Source of the DNA: Mycolicibacterium bacteremicum
GTDB lineage: Bacteria; Actinomycetota; Actinomycetes; Mycobacteriales; Mycobacteriaceae
NCBI RefSeq assembly: GCF_002086115.1
Contig: NZ_MVHJ01000005.1
Location: 62,001-126,000, forward strand
Direction: 5' to 3'
Length of the DNA stretch: 64,000 bases
The notes beneath the pieces were generated by a model. It ran no database searches and was not told the origin of the DNA. It saw only the letters and a program-made list of their open reading frames with translations. The translations under genes and the position numbers were made by a program. Below are positions 54,177 through 62,204 of the stretch, piece by piece. Each line of letters opens with the position of its first letter. Position 1 is the first letter of the stretch.

Positions 54177-54182
54177 TAGTCT
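54177..54182 (+). promoter_or_regulatory. -10 hexamer of probable leaderless yciI-like promoter
   Basis: TAGTCT, 7 nt before GTG 54190. Confidence 0.5.
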
Positions 54183-54189
54183 CTGCGGC

Positions 54190-54465
54190 GTGTTCCACGT
54201 CCTCAACATCACCTATCTGCAGCCCCTCGATGTCATCAACCAGAGCCGCCCGGCCCACCTGGAATGGCTGAAGAACGAGGTCGATGCCGGCCGGATCCTG
54301 CTGGCGGGCCGACTCGAATCGCAGGCCGGCGCGGTGCTGATCGCGGCCGACATGTCCGCCGAGGAGGCCGACGCCATCGCCGCGGCCGACCCGTACACCC
54401 AGGCCGGCGTCGCCCGGTACGACCGGGTCAGCTTCGCCGCCGGGTTCCGCGCTCCGGGGCTTTAA
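54190..54465 (+). CDS. YciI family protein
   Basis: 91 residues from GTG 54190. LNITYLQPLDVINQSRPAHLEWLKNEVDAGRILLAGRL (in pieces) with the conserved His-x-x-x-L stretch is the YciI ferredoxin-like fold; the His and Asp in this region are conserved in the family, whose reaction is mostly unknown. Starts right behind a -10 hexamer. Ends at 54465. Confidence 0.85.
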   Translation: MFHVLNITYLQPLDVINQSRPAHLEWLKNEVDAGRILLAGRLESQAGAVLIAADMSAEEADAIAAADPYTQAGVARYDRVSFAAGFRAPGL

Positions 54466-54499
54466 GCAAACTCACAGCGGGTCCGGGGACTACACCCGG

Positions 54500-54528
54500 G
54501 CCCTCGCCTGTTGTGACTGTGCGAGGGC
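54500..54528 (+). terminator. Stem-loop between yciI and adhC
   Basis: GCCCTCGC (54500-54507) and GCGAGGGC (54521-54528) form an 8-bp stem with a 13-nt loop, 35 nt after the yciI-like stop. Confidence 0.55.
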
Positions 54529-54628
54529 GCGACCGTCGTGCCCGATTCTGTTTCCTTCACTACTGTCGGGTGAAGATGCATGAATTCGCACGTGAACATA
54601 AAAGACGCATGTAAAGAGGGATGAATCG

Positions 54629-55675
54629 ATGACCACAACCGTTTCCGCCTACGCAGCCACCTCCGCGACAGCCCCGTTGTCCAAGACCACCATCGAGCGC
54701 CGTGAGGTCGGGCCGAACGATGTCGCGTTCGACATCAAGTTCGCCGGCATCTGTCACAGCGACATCCACACCGCCCGCGGCGAGTGGGGCGGCCAGGAAT
54801 ACCCGCTGGTCGTCGGCCACGAGATCGCCGGCGTGGTGACCGAGGTCGGCTCCGAGGTCACCAAGTACAAGGCCGGCGACCACGTCGGCGTCGGCTGCAT
54901 GGTCAACTCCTGCCAGAACTGCGAGAACTGCGCGGCCGGCCTGGAGCAGTACTGCACCGGCACCGGCATGATCGGCACCTACGGCGCCACCGACCGGGAC
55001 GGCACCATCACCCAGGGTGGCTACAGCCAGGCCATCGTCGTGAATGAGAAGTTCGTCCTGCGCATCCCCGACAGCATCCCGCTGGACAAGGCCGCTCCCC
55101 TGCTGTGCGCGGGCATCACGCTGTTCTCCCCGCTGAAGCACTGGAACGCAGGCCCCGGCAAGAACGTCGCGATCATCGGCCTCGGCGGCCTCGGCCACAT
55201 GGGCGTCAAGCTGGCCCACGCAATGGGTGCCCAGGTGACCGTGCTCAGCCAGTCGCTCAAGAAGATGGAAGACGGCCTGCGCCTCGGCGCCGATGAGTAC
55301 TACGCCACCAGCGACCCGGAGACCTTCGCCAAGCTGGGCGGCAAGTTCGACCTGATCCTCAACACCGTGTCGGCCAACCTCGACCTCGGTCAGTACCTCG
55401 GCCTGCTCAAGATCGACGGCACCCTCGTCGAACTCGGCGCGCCCGAGCATCCGCTGGAGGTGCCGTTCTTCCCGCTGGCCGGCGGCCGGCGCAGCATCTC
55501 CGGCTCGATGATCGGTGGCATTCCGGAGACCCAGGAGATGCTCGACTTCTGCGCCGAGCACAACGTCACCCCGGAGATCGAGGTCATCGAGGCGTCCTAC
55601 GTCAACGAGGCCTGGGACCGGGTGGTCTCCAGCGATGTCCGCTACCGGTTCGTCATCGACACCGCCACGATCTAG
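54629..55675 (+). CDS. adhC: Zinc-dependent NADP alcohol dehydrogenase
   Basis: 348 residues, cinnamyl alcohol dehydrogenase-like (Rv3045). Catalytic zinc ligands Cys42 (GICHSD) and His64-Glu65 (GHE); structural zinc Cys95, Cys98, Cys101 and Cys109; Rossmann [15 protein letters not shown]. Interconverts aldehydes and alcohols; in mycobacteria AdhC acts on aliphatic and aromatic aldehydes. AAGAGGGATGA before the ATG is the Shine-Dalgarno. Followed by a perfect hairpin. Confidence 0.95.
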   Translation: MTTTVSAYAATSATAPLSKTTIERREVGPNDVAFDIKFAGICHSDIHTARGEWGGQEYPLVVGHEIAGVVTEVGSEVTKYKAGDHVGVGCMVNSCQNCENCAAGLEQYCTGTGMIGTYGATDRDGTITQGGYSQAIVVNEKFVLRIPDSIPLDKAAPLLCAGITLFSPLKHWNAGPGKNVAIIGLGGLGHMGVKLAHAMGAQVTVLSQSLKKMEDGLRLGADEYYATSDPETFAKLGGKFDLILNTVSANLDLGQYLGLLKIDGTLVELGAPEHPLEVPFFPLAGGRRSISGSMIGGIPETQEMLDFCAEHNVTPEIEVIEASYVNEAWDRVVSSDVRYRFVIDTATI

Positions 55676-55695
55676 CACTCCCCGACCGGGAGATT

Positions 55696-55714
55696 CCGCC
55701 GAGTCGCTCGGCGG
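55696..55714 (+). terminator. Terminator of adhC
   Basis: CCGCCGAG-TCG-CTCGGCGG, perfect 8-bp stem with a 3-nt loop, 20 nt after the adhC stop. Confidence 0.75.
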
Positions 55715-55742
55715 CCCGTCACCGCGGCATTACTCGTTCAAT

Positions 55743-55789
55743 CCGGCGGGTCGAAATCAGATGTCCAACATCAGATTTCGGCCCGCCGG
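55743..55789. terminator. Hairpin overlapping the hydrolase stop codon
   Basis: CCGGCGGG-CGAAATC and GATTTCG-CCCGCCGG arms pair around the stop codon region (55757-55759) of the minus-strand hydrolase gene. Acts between two convergent genes. Confidence 0.65.
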
Positions 55790-57583
55790 CTGGCGTGGTG
55801 ACACGGTGGCCGTCACCGGGGCCGGCTGGAACTCGGCAGACCGCACCGCCACAGCGGTGCCGATCACCTGACCCCGTGTCGGCCCGGCCGGGGTCTGCAA
55901 TTCCAGGGTCTGGCCCGGATCGCCATAGATGCCGGCGCAGTCCACACCGCCGCAGCGCCCGGTGAGCGGGTCGATGCGGCCGTCCAGAATGTCGTTGACC
56001 CAGCCGCCGATGAGAACCTGCGCCGCCGCCTGATTCTGCGCTGTCGGGAAGCCCTGGTACAGGTGCGAGATGAACTGGATCAGCCAGGTACCGCCGTCCA
56101 TCGAATCCAGGTGCTTGCCGTTCTCCAGGACGATGCCGTTGAACTTCCCCGGCCGATGCTCGTTCAGGGCCGCATCCACCCGGCGGACGTCTTTGGGGGC
56201 GCCGAGTTCCAGCACCGGGACGTAGGTGCCGATCCCGTCCAGTTTGACCAGAGCATCCGACAGCACGCTGCCTTGCGGCGCCGCATCCAACAACACCACC
56301 CCGGCCAGCTTGCCGGCTCCGCCGCCGGCCGCGATCGCATCGGCGTAGTAGCCCGCGGCGCCCGCCACCAGATTGCCGCCGAGCGAGTGCCCGACCAGAG
56401 CGAAGCGGTCCGGCAGTGAAACCCCGGCACCGTAACGCTGGGCATAGCCGGCGGCAATTGCACTGGCGGTCAACGCCTCCCGCTCCCCGAGGAACAGTGC
56501 GGATGTGGCGCGCAGCGCCTGGTCGCTGCCCAGCCAGAATCCGTCCTGAACGTTGCGGTTCGAGGTCAGCGTCGGCACCACGACGATGCTGTTGGTGCGT
56601 TCGGCCAGGTTGGCGGCCGTGTAGCTGTACATGGCGCCGACACCGAGAAATCCATGCTGCAGGTAGATGATCCGCTGCGGCGGTTCGTCACCGTCGGGGT
56701 AATACCAGTGGGCGGGCACGGTGTGCTTGTCGTCGATCTTCAGCGTCGAGGTTTTCACCGTGACCGTGCTGCCACGGGGCACGACCGGTGGACCGGCGAT
56801 GAACGTGACGGCCACCCCGACGAAATCGAAGATGAACGACGCGATGATGTCCTGCAGGGACCGCTGCGGTGCCGCGGCCGCCGAACTGACCGTCGCCGTG
56901 GTGATCGCCGCCGCCATGGACGTTGCCGCCGGGACCACGTTCGGCGCCCGAACCGCGGCCGCGGTGGCGTGGTCGTCACCGTCGGACACCGCCTCGACCG
57001 GTGCCTCGATGACCGGAAGCTCGACCTGCCCGTCCCCGGTGGCCGGAACGTTGTCCACGTCCGGATCGATGCTCGGCGGCGCCGAAGACCCGACAGCGTC
57101 GTTGTACGACTCTGAGGCGTCGGACGTGCTCTTCTCCTCGAGGTCTGTGTCGTCTCCAGCCTTCTCGATGTCTACGTCGTCCTCGAAGTGCGCGCCGTCT
57201 CCGGTCTTCTCGTGGTCCACGTCGTCCTGCGCGTCCGCGTCGGCTTGGTCGTTTTCGGGGTCCGCGTCGTCTCGGGCGTCCGCGTCGTCCCGAGTGCCGA
57301 GGCCGGAATCACCGTCGGTGTCGTCACCGTCGGTGTCGTCACCGTCGGCGGCGCCGGTGTCTGTGCCTGTGTCTGCGTCGGATGCCTTCTCGGACGCGTC
57401 GCCGGCCGAGGTATCCCGCGAACTACCCGGGCGCGTCCGATCGTCCCCGGAAGCACTCGCTGATGAGTCGGCCGAGGCGTCGGTCCCGGCGTCTGCGCTC
57501 GCGACATCCGCCCCGACGATCATCGCGGCAGACACCCCCGCCGCGACCACACCAGCACCCATCCACGCCGAAATGTGCGACAC
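55757..57583 (-). CDS. Secreted alpha/beta hydrolase with long Asp-rich stalk
   Basis: 608 residues from GTG 57583 (GGAGG 4 nt upstream). Signal segment (WMGAGVVAAGVSAAMIVGADV, residues 7-27), a disordered Asp/Ser/Ala region of about 170 residues (blocks such as DDTDGDDTDGD and DDVDIEKAGDD), then a hydrolase domain: IIYLQHGFLG, Ser400 in VGHSLGG, LLDAAPQG, and a likely His491 (GKHLD). Resembles exported esterases/lipases; the acidic stalk could bind calcium or sit in the envelope. No close M. tuberculosis gene at this site. Confidence 0.75.
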   Translation of the reverse strand: MSHISAWMGAGVVAAGVSAAMIVGADVASADAGTDASADSSASASGDDRTRPGSSRDTSAGDASEKASDADTGTDTGAADGDDTDGDDTDGDSGLGTRDDADARDDADPENDQADADAQDDVDHEKTGDGAHFEDDVDIEKAGDDTDLEEKSTSDASESYNDAVGSSAPPSIDPDVDNVPATGDGQVELPVIEAPVEAVSDGDDHATAAAVRAPNVVPAATSMAAAITTATVSSAAAAPQRSLQDIIASFIFDFVGVAVTFIAGPPVVPRGSTVTVKTSTLKIDDKHTVPAHWYYPDGDEPPQRIIYLQHGFLGVGAMYSYTAANLAERTNSIVVVPTLTSNRNVQDGFWLGSDQALRATSALFLGEREALTASAIAAGYAQRYGAGVSLPDRFALVGHSLGGNLVAGAAGYYADAIAAGGGAGKLAGVVLLDAAPQGSVLSDALVKLDGIGTYVPVLELGAPKDVRRVDAALNEHRPGKFNGIVLENGKHLDSMDGGTWLIQFISHLYQGFPTAQNQAAAQVLIGGWVNDILDGRIDPLTGRCGGVDCAGIYGDPGQTLELQTPAGPTRGQVIGTAVAVRSAEFQPAPVTATVSPRQPAGRNLMLDI

Positions 57584-57748
57584 ACTGCCTCCAGGAATGA
57601 CTTGTTTGACAACCGTCAAGCTAGCGCTTTTTGACACGTGTGTAGATACTTCGCCGAAACTTCCCGCCGAGGCCGATCAGGTTCTCCCCACCGATTCCTA
57701 CCGTCTCCGAGCCGCCCATTCCGGTTTGTACGTGCGACGATCTTCGGC

Positions 57749-58558
57749 GTGGTCCGTGTCGTACACCTGGTCTCATTGCTGGGCGTGATCGCGGTGCCGG
57801 TGTTCGGGTGGTTCACCCAGGACTGGTCCGGTGCGACCACGCTGGCGGTGTACTGGTTCGAGACGGTGGCCGCCGTACTGTTCATCCTCGCCCGGATCGC
57901 GCTGCACCAGCGCTGGTCCCCCAAACGCGGGCACTTCGACTACAACGCTCCCGGCAACGAGAGCGGACGCTATCGCTACACGGTCAACGGGCGGCGGCGC
58001 AGTGGTAAACCGCTGTCGACCTATATGTCGAGCTTCGCCGTCATCAGCCTGAGCTTCTCTGCGGTGCATGGCGTCTTCCTCGGCACCGTCCTGTTCCTAC
58101 TGAACCACAACGGTGTCGGGCACCTGGTGCAGGTGGATTGGCGCAGCGTCGGTTTCGGCTGCCTGTGCGTGTTCGCGTTCATGACGGTCGACTTCCTCGT
58201 GGACCTGAGCCAATTGCGTCGCTGGCCGTTCCGGCAACTCGAGGAGATCGGCAGCCAGGTGCTCGGTCGCGTGATGGTCGTGCACATGACGTTGTTGATC
58301 GGATTCATCGCCATCGCCATCACCGATGCCCCGGACGCCTTTTTCGGGGTGTTTGTCGTCCTCAAGACCATGGCGCAGTTGAGTTCCGCACTGCCGCAAT
58401 GGAAGCCCGCGCGGCCGCCCGCGTGGCTGAGCAACGCACTCAATCGCGTCCCGAACGTGCATCCAGGCAAGACGTTCGAGGACTTCTGGGCCGACGAACA
58501 GACCGAGGAACGGCAGCGCATCGAGGCCAACGAGCGCCCCTGGGAACCGCGCCGCTGA
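57749..58558 (+). CDS. DUF6498 family membrane protein
   Basis: 269 residues from GTG 57749; earlier in-frame starts lack hydrophobic or conserved sequence. About six hydrophobic helices (VHLVSLLGVIAVPVFGW, LAVYWFETVAAVLFILARIA, SSFAVISLSFSAVHGVFLG, VGFGCLCVFAFMTVDFL, MTLLIGFIAIAITDAPDA), and the motif YWFETV near the start is typical of DUF6498. C-terminal acidic cytosolic tail. Function unknown; shares a 165-bp divergent region with the hydrolase gene that contains TTGAC-N4-GTCAA (57606-57619). Confidence 0.78.
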   Translation: MVRVVHLVSLLGVIAVPVFGWFTQDWSGATTLAVYWFETVAAVLFILARIALHQRWSPKRGHFDYNAPGNESGRYRYTVNGRRRSGKPLSTYMSSFAVISLSFSAVHGVFLGTVLFLLNHNGVGHLVQVDWRSVGFGCLCVFAFMTVDFLVDLSQLRRWPFRQLEEIGSQVLGRVMVVHMTLLIGFIAIAITDAPDAFFGVFVVLKTMAQLSSALPQWKPARPPAWLSNALNRVPNVHPGKTFEDFWADEQTEERQRIEANERPWEPRR

Positions 58559-58729
58559 CGCGCTTGGACGCCGCCGCTCTTTGAGTTCACTGGCGATCAG
58601 TATTGGTCACGCGGGCGAGCCCGGAACCGCTTCACTGTGTAGTTGTCAAGGTGCTGCGTTGAGATCTGCGTGCAGGTTCGGCCTCAATGATGTTGCCGCC
58701 AAGGCTATTCAGCTGGGCTGTCCGGCTGA
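58559..58729. other. Intergenic gap, no gene seen
   Basis: 171 bp between the DUF6498 gene and the 13E12-family gene. No open frame with coding character, no hairpin of note. Base composition is lower in GC than the flanks (for example TGTAGTTGTCAAGG), as expected beside a mobile-type gene. Confidence 0.5.
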
Positions 58730-60055
58730 CTAAGCGGCGGCCGGTAGGTCGGTCATGGTGCGGCGATTGTGTGAGCGCAGATGCTCGGGCTCGGGCTCGC
58801 CCGGCGTCTGCGGTGCGATGAACCAGGGATAACGGTCGCGGCCGAGGTACACCGTCCACCCGCCATGGTGGATCAGGGAGTGGTGTAGCCGGCACAACAG
58901 CACCCCGTTGTCCAGACTCGTTGTCCCGCCGTGGCTCCAGGGTTGGATGTGGTGGGCGTCGCACCAGGACACCGGCCGGCCACACCCTGGGTGCGCGCAG
59001 CCCCCGTCGCGCACGCCCAGTGCTTTGCGGATCGCGGGCGTGAACAGCCGCTCGGCGCGCCCGACATCGAGTGGCACCCCGGTGTAGTCGACGATCACCT
59101 TGGTCAATGTCGAGTCGCACGCGATCAGATCGGCGGTCGCCGCGCTGACCGGGCCACCGAACCCGAGGCGGTCCACCGCCTCCTCACCACCCACCGTCGC
59201 GCGGGCCGGTCGGATCAGCGTGACGTGCGGTAGCACCCCACCGGACATGGGACGTGTCGAGTGCGACAGATAGGTCCGCAGGATCTGCGCGACCGCATCC
59301 CCCCGACGCTTGTCGATCGGCCGCGGATCCGGCGACCCGTCCGGGAGCGGGACCGGCAGGCACAACGGATCCAACGCCGCACACAGCCCTTCCCCGGTCC
59401 CGACGTCGAGGTTGAGGGTGGCCTCGTACCGGCCCTCCTCGCCCAGGACCAGGGTCATCGTGTTGAGGTCGGCGTCCTCGGCGACCGGTATTACCCGCTC
59501 CTCCGGCGGGAGGGCTGCGGTGCGGTCGATGGCGATCGCCCGCGCCTTCTTACCCACCTCGGCCGGGGTGGTCTGGATCATCAGTTTGGTCACCACAGCG
59601 GCCCGATCATCCTCGGACAGTTCGGTTCTGGCATTGATATGGGTGACGCCCTTGCCGACGGCGTCGGCGACCTCGATCCCGACCCCGCCCAGGCGTTGCG
59701 CGGTGGTCAACGCCGGCAGCAGATGCGCCGCCCGGCCCACCCGCACCGCCCGCACCGCCGCACCCGGGGCCATCCCCAGCAGGGTCAGCAGATCGGTGCC
59801 CGTCTTCAGGTGCCGCCTGGCCGGGATCCCGGCCCGCTCCGCAGCCGCGACCGCCGAGGCGATGACATGGTCGGCCAGGTTGCGTACGGTCACCGCCCCG
59901 GCCAACACCGCCAACAGCGGTTCCTCGTCCACGATTCGACGCGGACACTTCAACAGATGAAACAGCCTCCGATCAGCGTCATCGTCCGGCACCTCAGCCG
60001 GGGCGAGGTCATCGATCAGCGCATCGACAAAGGCGTTGAAATGGGTGGCGTCCAT
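58730..60055 (-). CDS. 13E12-repeat family protein (DUF222 with HNH endonuclease domain)
   Basis: 441 residues. The N-terminal two thirds are DUF222 (LADHVIASAVAAAERAGIPARRHLKTG in pieces; TAQRLGGVGIEVADAVGKG; NARTELSEDDRAAVVTKL), the C-terminus an HNH nuclease: CAHPGCGRPVSWCDAHHIQPW, then LDNGVLLCRLHHSLIHHGGW with the metal His residues. These are the REP13E12 proteins common in mycobacteria, often in many copies; some M. tuberculosis copies are LexA regulated. Two tandem SOS-box matches lie about 150 nt upstream. Homing or mobile origin is inferred. Confidence 0.9.
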   Translation of the reverse strand: MDATHFNAFVDALIDDLAPAEVPDDDADRRLFHLLKCPRRIVDEEPLLAVLAGAVTVRNLADHVIASAVAAAERAGIPARRHLKTGTDLLTLLGMAPGAAVRAVRVGRAAHLLPALTTAQRLGGVGIEVADAVGKGVTHINARTELSEDDRAAVVTKLMIQTTPAEVGKKARAIAIDRTAALPPEERVIPVAEDADLNTMTLVLGEEGRYEATLNLDVGTGEGLCAALDPLCLPVPLPDGSPDPRPIDKRRGDAVAQILRTYLSHSTRPMSGGVLPHVTLIRPARATVGGEEAVDRLGFGGPVSAATADLIACDSTLTKVIVDYTGVPLDVGRAERLFTPAIRKALGVRDGGCAHPGCGRPVSWCDAHHIQPWSHGGTTSLDNGVLLCRLHHSLIHHGGWTVYLGRDRYPWFIAPQTPGEPEPEHLRSHNRRTMTDLPAAA

Positions 60056-60196
60056 GATGGATACCGGCTTTCACACTCGGTGCCCGAGGGCACTATGAGG
60101 CAACACATGCCTGGTCCCTCAAAACCAGGGCAACCTCGCCGCGACCGGGACCACGGTCTGGCGCTCACCGGGTGAAGATTGGGAGCGATGTTGCAT

Positions 60197-60212
60197 TCGA
60201 ACTTGTGTTCTA
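60197..60212. promoter_or_regulatory. LexA (SOS) box 1
   Basis: TCGAACTTGTGTTCTA matches the mycobacterial SOS box TCGAAC-N4-GTTCGA at 11 of 12 defined positions. Confidence 0.7.
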
Positions 60213-60228
60213 TCGCACACGTGTTCGA
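60213..60228. promoter_or_regulatory. LexA (SOS) box 2
   Basis: TCGCACACGTGTTCGA, also 11 of 12 to the SOS consensus, directly abuts box 1 without a gap. Confidence 0.7.
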
Positions 60229-60328
60229 ACGGACGGGCAAGCAATTTTCACACCATTGGCGTGCGCTTCCGCGGCCACATCAGTGCCAAAGAAGCCGAAG
60301 GACGACAGCCGGCCACAGCCTCGCCCCC

Positions 60329-60390
60329 GGCGCACGAGGCGCACGCGAGGCGCACGCGAGGTGCACGAGACGCACGAGGCCTACGAGGCG
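60329..60390. repeat. Short GC-rich tandem repeats
   Basis: Six imperfect units of 9 or 11 nt (GGCGCACGA, GGCGCACGCGA twice, GGTGCACGA, GACGCACGA, GGCCTACGA). Too short and irregular for a CRISPR array. Confidence 0.75.
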
Positions 60391-60397
60391 CCGAAAA

Positions 60398-60712
60398 CTA
60401 GCGCAGGTCCGCCAGCGGCCAGCCGGCGGCGGCCAGCCGCGCCGCGACCCGGGCGGTGTTCTCCGGGCCGGGATCGTGATTCGTCATCTCGGCGATGAAG
60501 TGCTCGATGTCATCGCGGGTGATCGGGGCGCCGTTGTCGGCGGGCGCGGACGCCTCGGCGATGTTGCGGACCACCTCTTTGATCTCGTCTTCGCTCAACG
60601 GCGAGCTGCGTAGCAGTGCCAGCAGCGGCACCCGGTCCGGGCCGGGAACTCCGTCGGGATAACCGGCCCGCAGCCAGTTCAACACCGACGTCATCAGCGA
60701 TGTGACGCTCAT
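60398..60712 (-). CDS. DUF3349 family protein
   Basis: 104 residues. LRAGYPDGVPGPDRVPLLALLR followed by LSEDEIKEVV and ITRDDIEHFIAEMTNHDPGPENTARVAARLAAAGWPL are the hallmark of DUF3349, a small helical mycobacterial family with no known function (several copies in M. tuberculosis). Its ATG overlaps the TGA of the FAD subunit gene by one base (TGATG), so it is the last gene of the molybdenum hydroxylase operon and may be a partner of it. Confidence 0.86.
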   Translation of the reverse strand: MSVTSLMTSVLNWLRAGYPDGVPGPDRVPLLALLRSSPLSEDEIKEVVRNIAEASAPADNGAPITRDDIEHFIAEMTNHDPGPENTARVAARLAAAGWPLADLR

Positions 60713-61698
60713 CAGTCGAGTCTATCGGCGGCCCGCCGCAAAGCCCGCACCACGCTGTTGCGCGCCAGATCGATCTTGAATCCGTTCTGCGCCAGCGGGA
60801 CTGCACCGTCGAGGAGTTCCTCGGCGAGCGACGCGAACGCCTCGTCGGTCGGGGCGGCACCGACCAGCCGCTGCTCGGCCGCCGGCACGCGCCAGGGCAT
60901 GGCGGCCACACCGCCCAAAGCGACTGCGACACCGCCGATATGGCCGTCGACCAGGCTCACTCCGGCGGCCACCGACACCAGCGCGAACGCATAGCTGTGT
61001 CGGTCGCGCACCTTCAGATACCAGCTGTGCCGGGCGTAGGGTGACGCAGCCAGTTCGACACCGGTGATCAGTTCACCCTCGCGCACCACATTGTCGCGTT
61101 CTGGATGGTCGCCGGGCAGCACGAAGAAGTCGGCGACGGCGACCTCCCGGCGTCCGGTGGGCCCCAGCAGGTGGACCCGGGCATCCAATGCCGCGAGGGC
61201 GACCGCCATGTCCGAGGGATGAACGGCAACGCACCCGGCGCCGGCCCCGAAGAGGGCGTGTTCGCGGTTGAAGCCGTCGCGGGCCGCGCAACCGCTGCCA
61301 GGGACGCGCTTGTTGCAGTGCGCGAACGAGGGATCCATGAAGTACGGGCAGCGGGTGCGTTGCATCAGATTGCCCCCGACCGTGGCCATGTTGCGGATCT
61401 GAGTGGTAGCCCCCGACAGAATGGCCTGCGACAGCATCGGATACCGGCGGCGGATCAACGGGTCGTTGGCCACTGCGCTGTTGGTGGCGCCGGAACCGAT
61501 CAGCACACCGCCCGTCGGTGTTTCGCCGATGGCGCGCAGATCGAGGCGGCCGATGTCGACCAAGGCGGACGGCGACTCGACACCCATTTTCATCAGATCC
61601 AGGAGGTTCGTGCCGCCGGCATACAGGCGCGCCCCCGACGCCGCCTGCTGCACCGCGTCCTCGACCGACGTGGCGTGTCGGAACGCAAAGGTCCTCAT
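60712..61698 (-). CDS. FAD-binding subunit of PaoABC-type molybdenum hydroxylase
   Basis: 328 residues from ATG 61698. FAD motifs GARLYAGGTNLLDLMK (AGGTN at 27-31) and GSGATNSAVAN, TTQIRNMATVGGN; Cys117, Cys128 and Cys137 lie in a stretch of PaoB/YagS-type proteins that holds an additional Fe-S cluster, absent from plain xanthine dehydrogenase FAD subunits. Passes electrons from the 2Fe-2S subunit. ATGA overlap with the upstream gene. Confidence 0.9.
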   Translation of the reverse strand: MRTFAFRHATSVEDAVQQAASGARLYAGGTNLLDLMKMGVESPSALVDIGRLDLRAIGETPTGGVLIGSGATNSAVANDPLIRRRYPMLSQAILSGATTQIRNMATVGGNLMQRTRCPYFMDPSFAHCNKRVPGSGCAARDGFNREHALFGAGAGCVAVHPSDMAVALAALDARVHLLGPTGRREVAVADFFVLPGDHPERDNVVREGELITGVELAASPYARHSWYLKVRDRHSYAFALVSVAAGVSLVDGHIGGVAVALGGVAAMPWRVPAAEQRLVGAAPTDEAFASLAEELLDGAVPLAQNGFKIDLARNSVVRALRRAADRLD

Positions 61699-62204
61699 CG
61701 CGCGGCATCCTTTATGGCGGCGAGCATGTTCGCATACGCACCACACCGGCAGATGTTGCCCGCCATCCGCTCACGGATCTCGTTGTCGGACAACTCCTGC
61801 GGACCGTCGGCGACATCGCGGCGGCATCCCTCGAAGGTGGCTGCGGAGAGGTCGCCGCGCGCATGTTCGCGCAGCAGCGCCCGCGCCGAGGTGATCTGGC
61901 CGGGCGTGCAGTAGCCGCACTGAAACCCGTCATGGGCAACGAATGCCCGCTGTACGCAGTCCAACTCATCGCCGCCCTCGATGGTGCCGACCTCGGCCCC
62001 GTCGATAGAGACGGCCAGGGTGAGGCAACTGAGCACCCGCTCACCGTCGACCGTCACCGTGCAGGCTCCGCACAGGCCGTGATCGCACCCTTTCTTGGTT
62101 CCGGTCATGCCCAGCCGCTCCCGCAACAGATCCAGCAGCGTGGTGCGTACGTCGACGCACAGCTGCCGGGGAACTCCGTTGACGGTCAACTGCAGTTCGT
62201 TCAT
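61695..62204 (-). CDS. 2Fe-2S subunit of PaoABC-type molybdenum hydroxylase
   Basis: 169 residues. Plant-type cluster Cys40, Cys45, Cys48, Cys60 and the second cluster Cys96, Cys99 (QCGYCTPG), Cys152, Cys154 (CRCGAY). Both motif sets are complete. Relays electrons from the molybdenum site to the FAD subunit. No Tat signal peptide is seen (E. coli PaoA has one), so the enzyme here is probably cytosolic. Its ATG overlaps the large subunit stop (ATGA). Confidence 0.93.
   Translation of the reverse strand: MNELQLTVNGVPRQLCVDVRTTLLDLLRERLGMTGTKKGCDHGLCGACTVTVDGERVLSCLTLAVSIDGAEVGTIEGGDELDCVQRAFVAHDGFQCGYCTPGQITSARALLREHARGDLSAATFEGCRRDVADGPQELSDNEIRERMAGNICRCGAYANMLAAIKDAAR

Larger units (their letters stand above)
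60056..60397. other. Gene-free stretch: control region with SOS boxes and a minisatellite
   Basis: No convincing gene in these 342 bp. It contains the leader of the 13E12-family gene (60056-60196), two abutting LexA-box matches (60197-60228), and a GC-rich run of short repeats (60329-60390) directly after the DUF3349 stop. Confidence 0.6.

Noticed and set aside
57187..57583. RTX-type calcium-binding repeats in the Asp-rich hydrolase
   Set aside because: The nonapeptide GGxGxDxUx pattern is absent; only irregular acidic blocks.
58559..58729. Insertion sequence remnant beside the 13E12-family gene
   Set aside because: No transposase fragment, inverted ends or target duplication could be recognised.
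60329..60390. CRISPR array
   Set aside because: Units of 9-11 nt without spacers; no cas genes.
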